In this document: piece after piece, positions 23,971 through 33,243 of the stretch
Layout of the letters: every line of letters starts with the position of its first letter
How positions within the stretch are numbered: the first letter of the stretch is position 1
Assembly (NCBI RefSeq): GCF_964204865.1
Contig: NC_135254.1
Span: 14,575,001 to 14,639,000 of the forward strand
Reading direction: 5' to 3'
DNA length: 64,000 nucleotides
Source: Styela clava
Lineage: Eukaryota; Chordata; Ascidiacea; Stolidobranchia; Styelidae
Notes under the pieces: generated by a model
Seen by the model: only the letters and a program-made list of their open reading frames with translations
Databases searched by the model: none
What the model was told of the DNA's origin: nothing
Program-made: the position numbers and the translations under genes

Positions 23971-25411
23971 CCTTCTGTCTTTTTTATTTGGAACAGTTTA
24001 CTTATTCATGCATATATCCAGATAATAATCTGTTAAGTAAAATACTCTCTTAACTCCCAGTCAACTTCTGTGTTTACTGGTTTATAACAGTACCGTATAA
24101 GCACAAGGCGAAAACCAGATATCCCATACGATAGTACAGTAGTATCAATGACTGAATGGGCAAACAGGAAAATCTGTTTTACCACGGTACCTTCGAAATC
24201 GGCCGCGCCAAGATGATCCCCTACTCACGTTACAAATTAATACCAAACAAACAGAAAATCTTCACTGATTGATTATGAAAAGCCGGAAAAATAGGTATGA
24301 ATGTATTTCAGAATATGGCTACGACACTTTCCCACATGCAGACGGGAATATTAGCAACAGTGGCCTCGAAAACTCTCCTAAACACTGAAAAACCGATTTC
24401 AACAAATGCGCATGGAATCCTAACACAGTCCCGGAAAAGAACAGAAAATTCATACTGATTGATTATGAACAACTATAGACGAAGATATGTAATCGTTTTC
24501 ATGCTATAAATATACCAGTGCGAGGCATGCACGCTAACAAGTGATAGGATTGAATCGGTACGTTAGTCGTTGGATTGAATGGAACAACCGCATTAAAAAC
24601 TAATTTCAACAGATGCCGCATTGTGGGCGGAGCCTAGAGTGAGACTATGCGGCGATTGGTCCAAATAATATTGTCTGACTGTCTGGCCGGTTAATGCTTG
24701 AGTCGGCACGGTATAAAGTTGTGCAATCTTCAGACCTTGCGGCATTTATTTGCGTTTGTATCACCGTGGGCAGGTGGGGAGCAATGTCTGGATGTTGGTT
24801 GTCTTCCAAATAATAAACAGTGGTGTGGATGAGTTCTTTTTAAAATGCCTCGACAATATATTTGAAAATAACGTCGGAACAATCAGAGACTGTGTTCTGG
24901 CAATCGAGTTAGTTCAGGATTTATTGTTGGCTTGCAGACTTCATCGCTGTCTTACTTAACCTGTTAACGGAAAAAGCTATTTAGGTGAGTCGTTATGCAT
25001 GTAGTTTTTGATGTAGGCATACCAGTGAGAATTTGTACGATTGTAATCAAATATAGCTTTTGAAACATGAAATAACCCACAATACTGCAATATTGAAATA
25101 GAGACAATGCCTGAATGCACAACAGTGCTGCAGTGGGATGACTGCTGATTGCAACATAGAGCTTACAGACTTTAGGATGTATGATACGAACAGAGCAATG
25201 ACAGTTATCAATAAAATTATTTTCATGGTTGAATGTATGACAGTAAATTCAGTAATTTGTTTATATATTCCTTTCTGAAATATCTTGTTTTTGAGGCATT
25301 TTGAAAGTAAATTATTTTTATGAGAATGTTGAAAATTGTTTTGATATAGACTTGGCCGTTTATTTGTGATATGTTTTAGAAATGAAAATAAACCATAATT
25401 GTGCTTTTCAG
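23971..25411. promoter_or_regulatory. PRPF4/NT5DC divergent promoter region and NT5DC 5' leader
   Basis: This lies between two divergent starts. Facing right there is a GC box GGGCGG (24625-24630), an inverted CCAAT box ATTGG (24655-24659) and a TATA box TATAAAG (24712-24718), with an appropriate transcription start expected around 24740. A donor-like TTTAG/gtgagt at 24984 and an acceptor 'cttttcag' ending at 25411 suggest a non-coding first exon and an intron in the NT5DC 5' UTR. Short local duplications are present: 'actgattgattatgaa' near 24263 and 24454, and 'atttcaaca-atg' near 24394 and 24603. Confidence 0.6.
24712..24718 (+). promoter_or_regulatory. TATA box for the NT5DC gene
   Basis: TATAAAG is preceded by an inverted CCAAT box at 24655-24659 and a GC box at 24625-24630 in conventional order and spacing. 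Assignment to NT5DC is inferred from orientation and the putative leader exon ending at 24984. Confidence 0.5.
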
Positions 25412-25421
25412 GTGATCCACA

Positions 25422-28400
25422 ATGTCAACAAGTTTTTGTTTAAGGCCGCTGATTGGTCGACTGAAAGGAAGGAGTATATGTCCACGTTTTTTCTCACAAG
25501 AGTCATGTTCAAATCAAGAATTTATGCAGAATCGTTATAACGAACTGAGAGCTCTTATTTTTGATGACCATCAACAGATTTGCAATGTTAATCCTCGTGG
25601 ACTTTTTGCCATTAATCAAATCAATTTGGGAGAAATAAAAGTTTATGGATTTGACTATGATTATACTCTCGCTCATTATTCTGATGACATGCAAACATTC
25701 ATATATGACAGAGCAACTGAAATATTACACAAACAGTTCCATTTTCCCAAAGAGCTTTTGAACTACAAGTACGTTCCAGGGTTCTGCATTAGAGGTCTTC
25801 ATTATGACATTCAACGCAGTTTACTCATGAAAATAGATGCTTGTCACGTCATTCAATTGGGTTCAGTGTACAGGTAAAACAATTTGAATATTACATATCA
25901 CATGTTAATAACAAAGATAAGGATGACAGCGGTGCAGTGTGCAGGTCACGTATTTGCTGGTCCAATACAGATTCTTTCACCAGCCATAAAAAAAAATTAT
26001 AAAAAAACGTTTCCACTTGTTCAGTGTCTTTAAAAGTTACGAATCATGAAGGTTTGAAAACTTGTCATCCAAGTATTAATTGACTTGCTCACCTATTTCG
26101 AGTTTGAGTGATCATGCTTGCAATATGATTAAGACGTCTACTTGGCTTTCCACTGCCCCAGGATAAATATGAAGATCCCATATCTGAACATAGAATTGAT
26201 AGCATCCAGATGCTGTGAATGCATCGAATATTTGAATACATCTGAGATATATTTTATACAATAGAGAAAAGGCATTTTTTCATTTGACCAGCTGAGGCGG
26301 AAGTCAAGCCAGTAGTGGAAAAAATTAGCACAACTCTTTATTTTTGAAAATCAATACTCATATAAATTTTTTTAATATCTGTTCTTAACAGGGGGCTAAA
26401 ACAGCTTAGTGAAGATGAAGTACTGTCTCTATTTAAAGGAAGTCGTCATATTCCAAAACGTATCATGGATGAATCTCTCTTTGGAGGAAATTCTCTCAGA
26501 CAGTTGCTGGATATATTTTCAATGCCTGAAATGATGTTGCTCACCAATGTCGTAGAGTATTTTGTCCAAAATAATATAACTTATGACCCACAGATTTTAT
26601 TTGAGAGTGTGCAAGCAGCTGTCAAGCAAGTTCATGTTGGAGGTATGTTTTAGTTTATAGTAGATCTGAATATACCTGAATTGAAGCTCGACGACTATAC
26701 ATAAATCAAGTTATTAATTTTGTAACCCGAAATCATGAATCAGGATATAATTCTTTTCGAGGCTTTGGTGAAATTCCCTATATAATTCATTAATGACTAT
26801 TATGTATTATACCTAATCTCTGATGTTAAGTCACCTGTTCATTAATTTTCAAGTACTGGATATAGTTCTGCATGATTTTCACACCTAATAGTCTAATACT
26901 GATCATCATTTGTAATTGATTAAGTTTAGAAGGTATTGATGATGTGAGAATGATTCTTTCATTTTTAACAATAGTAACCTTTTGAACCTAACATTAAATG
27001 CTGATTATTCATTAACCTGACTGTGCCTCTGAAACTTTAAATCTGATTCCAAATAGATATAAAACAACACCTGGTTGACTAAAATTGTAACTATGACAAC
27101 TGTTCCAGGAAGTACAAAAAACAAATTGTACCCAACCCCACGATACCAATCTTCAGCCATGAAGATCTGTTCGAACTGGGGGGAATTAATGTGTGCCGGA
27201 GTATCCCATAATGTATATAACACTGTCCTCTGAAATTGCCTGATTGCAAAGTAAAACAACATTTGTTGACAGAATTTAGTATGGTGCATTGATATGTAGA
27301 TATCAGTAAATGCTGTCAAGTCTTACAGCTATATCAATTTCAATTTTTTTCACATTAATGACCTGTAGACGTTGCATCATTATTGCAAATGCTTTACAGT
27401 GAGTAAAATTGGGTTTTGAAAAATGGTTGTTAGCCTAAAACCCATTTTTTCTCACTTCACATTGTCATTATTTGTTATGTCATCTGAATCAGCAAAAAAT
27501 TCCTTGCAGCGTTGCAGGCTTGCCCGCACCATCACTACTATGGCTCTGAAATTGAAGCTCTGGTGTTAACCAACAAATCATTATTCTTTTTCAGGCCATC
27601 TTTTTCAAGAAGTTTATGGTAATGTGGATAAGTATCTTAAAAAGAATAGTTTAACTCATCTGATTGATCACTTAACATCAAATGGAAGAAAGTTATTTCT
27701 CATTACCAACAGTAACTTGCAATTTGTTAATGTTGGAATGAAGCATCTTATTGGGAAAGATTGGAGAGATGCATTTGATGTTATTATCGTTGAAGCAAAA
27801 AAGCCAGGATTCTTCCAAAATTACAAGAGGCCATTTAAAAAGATTATAGAATCATCTAGAAACGGTAACAATGGAGATAATAACCATACTGTATCATGGG
27901 AGAGGGTACATGAATTCACCAAAGGCAATGTATATTATGGAGGTTGTATACAGGACTTGATGCAAATATCTGGATGGAGTGGACATGAGGTAAGACTGCA
28001 TTGTGTGATGACCTAGAGCAGGGGTGTGCAACAGGCGGCCCGCGTGCCATAACCCGGCCCCTGTCAACACTCAGATTTCCCCAATCAAGCATAAAATCCG
28101 AATCCGAGAGTATGTTTAGAAGGCACTCACTTGTATAAAAATATATACGGTAATGTTTTTCGCTCTCTTGTCGCTGCGTTATATCGTTTTGTCCGATCAC
28201 TTTATTACTGCAGGGCTAAGCAATAGCATTATCTTTTCTTGCCTTTCTCCATATGTGGCCAAGCTAGATGTCTGAAGTTGGTTTTGAAGCCCATCGTGCT
28301 GGCCTAGAGGTTGAAGTTTCAGACTTAACTATGTTTGCATGTTACACATCGCTGGTTGAAATCCCATGATCATCACCTCACTTTGGGCATAAAAAATTGA

Positions 28401-31400
28401 GTAGGCAAGGCTAAAGATTAGTCTTTTTTTGAAAATTGCTCCTTACATATATCATCAGGCATCGGTGAATGCTTGCGCATGGTCTTGTTCGGAGCGAACG
28501 ACATGAGTAAGCACATATAAAAAAGCTCTCATTGTTTTAAACCACATCATTTTCTGAACCTCCTCAAAACTTAAGATAAGTTGAAATGAATATGAGATTT
28601 TGAAAACATCACAAACTATGAAGATTTTGTTAAGTTATGATCTATTTCGGTAATATAACATTCAGAATCATGAATGAATTTAAATTTTGATAGAACTTAG
28701 CATGCGATAAGTGTTATACCTGCAAATTTTTGTTAATATTTGTCATATTCTAATTTATCCATTACTTTTTAGGTAATATATTTCGGAGATCAAATCTATA
28801 CAGACTTGACAGATCCAACGTTCACTTATGGTTGGAGAACTGGTGCCGTTATACCTGAACTTGAGGATGAGATCGGTATTATGAATTCCAAAGAATTTGG
28901 ACGTTCTGTAATTTGGGTTCAAACTTTGGAAAAATTGCTAGAGAGAATGCAGGTATGAGGGAATTGATAATTCATAAGTGTGTGTCGACTCTTAAACATA
29001 TTGGTCGTAGCTTTTTGACCACTTGGACAGGTCAGGAATTTACCATGGTGAAGATGGCTTTAACTACGGTTAGTAAGACTGTTAATGTCAAATAAGTTAT
29101 TAATTTAGTGAATATTCGAAAAAATCTATCTGATTGCAAGAGTGTGGAATTTAGACACATTTTCTTAGTAATTTTACGAACCATTTCCGGGCATTTACAA
29201 GAAGAACCCAAATAAAACGGAACCCATAAATTTCTTGATTGCTTTTGAGAAAATTTATTTTTGCCCAGAAGTTTCAGCAATCTAGGACGTTTTGCACAGA
29301 CCTGATATTTCATTGGGTCAGTAGGTTGTCTGTCTGTTTATTAGGTTCTGTATGATAGATGCTGTATTCATATTGACATTACCTTTGACACATGCTACTG
29401 GTCTTACCAGTTTTAGGTTGTTTATAACATGTGAAAAACAACGCTAGTTGCCAGTTGGTGTGTTTCGTAATGAGCCATCATGTTAAAATAAATCTATATC
29501 TTATAATTAAATCAATCTGGCACATTTTGTCATTCAGTTGTACAGAGATGCAGAATCTCGCATGTTGCTTCGTGACTGGTTGAACGAGAGAAATAATTTC
29601 AAGAAGCATATTAAAGTCATATTTAACAAGAGATTTGGTTCAGTTTTTCGCTCTAATCTACAAGCCTCGTACTTTTCATCGAGAATGTGCCGAATAGCAG
29701 ATATTTATACTTCCTCAGTCTGCAATCTTGCCTACTATAACACTGATCATTTTTTCTTTCCCTTCAGGTTAGTAGAAAGATAAGGTAACTTTATTACTTA
29801 TCGATTTTAATCGGTAAGTATGTTGATAGTAGGGATGGGCAATATAGAATACCGAATCCGGAGGATTCGAATCCCAAAGTATTCGAATCCAACGGGATCC
29901 GATAACAGGATTCGGTTTCCGCCTCTCCGGCGCCAAGCGTCAATTTTTGTATTTCGGGTTTCTAATTTATCAATTATAGACGAGCGTTTTTCTCGCGTGG
30001 AAATCTCTCTCGTTTAATTAAACTTGCGTCTGCTCGCAAAGAACCCGTAAATCGGTAAACATCAAACACTCTCATTTCAATCGGCATATTCAGGACAAGA
30101 AGTCGGTAATATAACCTCACGGCGAGGACTCGTTATTGCACCATTTTTGCGTTTTCCTCTTTCCTATCTAGCTAGCGTTATTTGTGCCGACTTACTGGTG
30201 ATATTCCTATAATCTGAATGCAACAATCTTTAATTGTTTACAGACGTGCCTTGCCTCATTTTAAATTAAATGATTTTTCGCGACCTACGAGTTTTCCCAA
30301 AAAAATGATGCTCGTAAACCAAAAGCCAGGCGTTAAATGTTATAACATTACTCGCCATTAACTTAGATCAAATATTTTACGAATAATTTTATTATACCAT
30401 TTTCCGAAATACAAAGTTATATCGCAAAACGCGAACAACTGTCACATTTAAATTTCACTCCCAAAAGATTACATATTTTTCGGTCCGTTTCTATCGTTCA
30501 AGATAGCACGTTTGATCGTGTGTCTGTAGTATTTTAGTCGCCGATAAATTTTGAAAAAAGTTGCCGCATCTGGCGAAGATAGTGACGTATTGAATTTGAG
30601 TAGGGCTAAGTCTGGGTAGATAATGATTAATGATAACATTTCTATCGTTCAAGATAGACGCACGTTTGATCGAAAGTCTGTAGTATTTTAGTCGCCGATG
30701 AATTTTGAAAAAAGTTGCCGCATCTGGCGAAGATAGTGACGTATTGAATCTGAGTAGGGCCAAGTCTGGGTGAGTTCTGGAATGAGTTCGTCTTCAGATG
30801 TTATTACCTAATAACTAAGTACGAAATCGCGTTTACGGGAACTTGGTTTTACGTGTCTTGCTCTCACAGAATAAAAGGTTGATTTTAATTGATAGTGGTT
30901 AAATTTAATATTTTACAACGGCGCATAGGTTGCAGTGGTCACACGCTGGGTCAGCATCTAATTAATTCTCAGCGGGTATGTTTTAGTATACTCGGCAGAC
31001 TTACATTATTAATGATTTACCGCCGTTTCATGTCTATTTTGTATTTAACCGCTTACTATTAAAGTGTGTAAAGCGTGTCTTAATAATTTAGCATATCAGT
31101 ATTTAGGGATTACATACATTTGGAACAATTGAAGGCAAAAAATATTGTAAAATTCCTAAATTTTATTGTCCTGGGAACTGTCCTGGTTTAGTATCAAATG
31201 AAATTCAATGTTCAGAACATTTCCAAATAGAGAACACATTTATAGTGGGTAATACATTTGCAATTTTTTACCATCTAAATCCAGCAATGTGGAAATTCCC
31301 ACTATTTGAATAAGTATGAAAATAGAATAGGATTCGGTATTCTGGATTCGATTTAACTATTCTAGAATAGTAAATTATTCTACATTGCCCATCCCTAGTT

Positions 31401-32005
31401 GATAGGTATTTGTCTGTCTGTCTGTTAGATGCACGCGATATCTCACGAAAGCGAGATTGAATTTGCTCCAGATTTAGCATGTGCATTCATCTTATCTCGG
31501 ACCAGAAGCCTATTGATTTTGGGCGAATTATGTCGAATAATTAGCGAGTTATTAATTAATTAGTGATGTGACACAAGGTGTCACTATGGAGTATGAGCGA
31601 TGTTTTGGGGGATCCCCCAACTTTCGATCAAAATGTTTAATGATCATAAGGGACAGGGTTCTTATCCATGTAAGCGCCTTTTCAGACATCAGGATTTTAT
31701 GCTCGGTGGGAAAAAATCGAGAGTGTTGACAAGGGCCATAGTAAATATAAACAGGTTGTGGCCAGCGGGCCGCCTCTTGCACACCCTTCTCTATCATATT
31801 CTTAAATTTTTTTTTTGTGTTGGAAATTTATTGGAGAGAATTTGCTTCGCAAATTTTCATCACTACACTAGTAGCTAGTTATTTAATACTGATATATATT
31901 TTTTGCAGAGGAACACTCCCACATGAGATCGTTGTAAGCCTAGCCTACCTGCATGATGGATTTGACCTGGCGATAGAACGTGCTATTCAGAACAGGAATC
32001 CCTGA
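25422..32005 (+). CDS. NT5DC2/NT5DC3: NT5DC2/NT5DC3-type 5'-nucleotidase domain protein (HAD family)
   Basis: Six coding exons: 25422-25873, 26392-26642, 27595-27989, 28773-28952, 29538-29767, 31909-32005. They are in phase with GT/AG borders and give 534 residues. The start follows an acceptor at 25411 by 10 bases, after a probable untranslated first exon. The first 25 residues are Arg/Ser-rich and lack acidic residues, like a mitochondrial presequence. The HAD nucleophile motif is FDYDYTLA, with Asp78, Asp80 and Thr82. KLFLITNSN gives the second HAD motif, and VIYFGDQIYTDL contains the acidic metal-binding motif. The closest relatives are the IMP-GMP-specific nucleotidase-like proteins NT5DC2 and NT5DC3; the substrate of those is not settled. 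Intron 2 holds an antisense open frame, intron 5 a 1.57-kb hAT element. The gene is convergent with ZW10. Confidence 0.92.
26125..26180 (+). repeat. SINE-1 3' fragment in NT5DC intron 1
   Basis: It matches the last 60 or so bases of SINE-1: 'atgattaagacgtct', 'ggctttccactgcccc' and 'aggataaatatg'. Confidence 0.55.
27005..27319 (-). CDS. Possible small antisense gene: single-pass membrane protein, unidentified
   Basis: An open frame of 104 codons lies antisense within NT5DC intron 2. The last 51 codons, from an ATG at 27157-27155, read as a compact protein: MAEDWYRGVGYN, then a hydrophobic run LFFVLPGTVVIVTILVNQVL, then YIYLESDLKFQRHSQVNE and stop. Just upstream in transcription order is 'ctttgcaatcag', a good splice acceptor, so the real exon may start near 27245. 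A short basic/aromatic N-terminus, one membrane span and a charged tail resemble small mitochondrial inner-membrane proteins, but I cannot name a family. It could also be a retrocopy fragment or a chance frame. Confidence 0.3.
   Translation of the reverse strand: MTAFTDIYISMHHTKFCQQMLFYFAIRQFQRTVLYTLWDTPAHINSPQFEQIFMAEDWYRGVGYNLFFVLPGTVVIVTILVNQVLFYIYLESDLKFQRHSQVNE
28020..28285. mobile_element. hAT-like element fragment in NT5DC intron 3
   Basis: It starts 'caggggtgtgcaacaggcgg' and is rich in ggccc motifs. The segment 'agatgtctgaagttg' near its right end recurs at 63416-63430, where it is followed by a proper 'tgctgcacaccc' terminus. Here the right end is cut by a SINE-2. Confidence 0.65.
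28294..28515 (+). repeat. SINE-2 copy in NT5DC intron 3
   Basis: Head: A-box 'tggcctagaggttgaag' and B-box 'ggttgaaatccc'; tail 'catggtcttgttcggagcga'. It abuts the hAT-like fragment on its left. Confidence 0.72.
29791..31640. repeat. Unclassified interspersed repeat R3, split by an hAT insertion
   Basis: The left part (29791-29829) contains the near-palindrome 'cttatcgattttaatcggta'. The right part resumes at 31398-31405 with 'gttgataggtatttgtctgt' and 'gatatctcacgaaagcgag'. The same sequence runs without interruption at 63874-64000. The right limit is not clear. Confidence 0.7.
29830..31397. mobile_element. 1,568-bp non-autonomous hAT element in NT5DC intron 5
   Basis: The terminal inverted repeats are 'tagggatgggcaatatagaa' at the left and 'attgcccatcccta' at the right. 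The exact 8-bp target duplication GTTGATAG is at 29822-29829 and 31398-31405, with an uninterrupted paralogous target at 63874-64000. No transposase frame is visible. Inside, two direct repeats of about 130 bp (30488-30618 and 30639-30772) are nearly identical. Confidence 0.92.
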
Positions 32006-33243
32006 TGCCGAATAATATACATTTTTAATTGTACACGCCTTGAGTTCAACATTTTGCTTATAAATTTGAATAACCTGGTTTTAAAATTTGACAATTATTA
32101 TTTTAATAACCGATTTTACTGCTGTAATTTCATAATTGATTATATGTGCTCTATGGATATGAGCTTTTTATTTTCTGTGCCATTGGTTATGTATTATTAT
32201 TTGTGTGACTTGTTAAATAGTGGGGCTACAACATTAAGACTCTGGCGATATAATAGTACTTTCATCATCTCGTTCTGAGTTTCTATGCACTTAGATGAAA
32301 ATAATTGTCACTCACTGTACAATAGATGTCAAAATGCTATACAATATTTTTCTGTGCCAATTTGTTTCGGAAAGAAAAGAATGTAAGAGTGAAATGCAAA
32401 TTTTTGTTTCTGACTTGTGGGAAGCTTCAGATTTTGCGAATCTGTATTCCAGTGAGGGCCACCCTCGACAAATCATAAGTAGTAAGAAACTCAAGTCAAC
32501 TCGGTGCCAGAGATGTCTTGACATTATTACTCAGACAGCCAATACCTTCTGTATCCATCCTTTCAATTTTTTCCTATCCTACAAATATCTGTTAACACAT
32601 GTCCAATAACATTTCAGGGTTATTACCAGACATGGATTGCTTATTTTCTCCACAGCAAAAAAAACATTCCTAACAGAGTTGACTATTTTAACGAGCGCTG
32701 TAATCACAGTGAGCGTTTAAAAATCTGAGATAGTAATTTAAAGTTAAATAGGAGTTTTTTTAAAACGCTGGTCATAAAATGAAAACCACCCCCTTTTGGT
32801 CAGAGCAGCCTGGTTTGCACTCCTGTTCACTTGTGCTGCTGCCTCTATTTTTTCTTAGTAATATTGATTTTTCATGTTATGGCAAATAGATTTATTTTCG
32901 CCACAGAGGTGCAGGAAATATAGTAACTTTAACGAAGAGTTCAAACTATCAGAAAATAACATAGGAATTCTGTTAACAGGCCGGAAATGAAATAAAAAAA
33001 ATAGCAATTTTCAAAAAATTTAAGCAATTCTAGGCTCAAATTTCAAGGATTTACAAACTTCATGAACCTCCTTGGCGTTGTCAGAAAAGATAAAGAATAA
33101 CCTTGCATTATACCATGAATTTCAAACACCAGAAACCCTTGCTCCTGTAATAATTTGTACAAAAGTATTTACAATAAAGTGCAGAATTAAATATCAGCAC
33201 CAACTTGGAACTCAAAAGATAGATAGATATTTATTAACCATGT
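32006..33243. other. NT5DC 3' UTR / ZW10 3' flank (convergent)
   Basis: No further gene is seen. For NT5DC a candidate AATAAA lies near 33172 (in 'tttacaataaagtg'); for ZW10 a candidate lies at 33235-33230. The two transcripts would end within about 60 bp of each other. Small open frames here show no domains. Confidence 0.5.
33230..33235 (-). terminator. ZW10 polyadenylation signal
   Basis: AATAAA on the minus strand starts 8 bases after the ZW10 TGA stop (33246-33244). The 3' UTR would be very short. Confidence 0.55.

Noticed and set aside
28011-28309. 'cctagag' on both sides of the hAT-like fragment as a target duplication
   Set aside because: The right-hand 'cctagag' is part of the A box of the adjoining SINE-2 (consensus 'ggcctagtggttaa'), so the match is most likely coincidence.
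29032-29313. 93-codon antisense frame in NT5DC intron 4
   Set aside because: Lys/Ser/Leu-rich text without motif, not preceded by a splice acceptor or promoter; less protein-like than the frame at 27005-27319.
32295-32609. 104-codon frame downstream of NT5DC
   Set aside because: It falls in the likely NT5DC 3' UTR, without domain or start context; an overlapping antisense frame is equally open.
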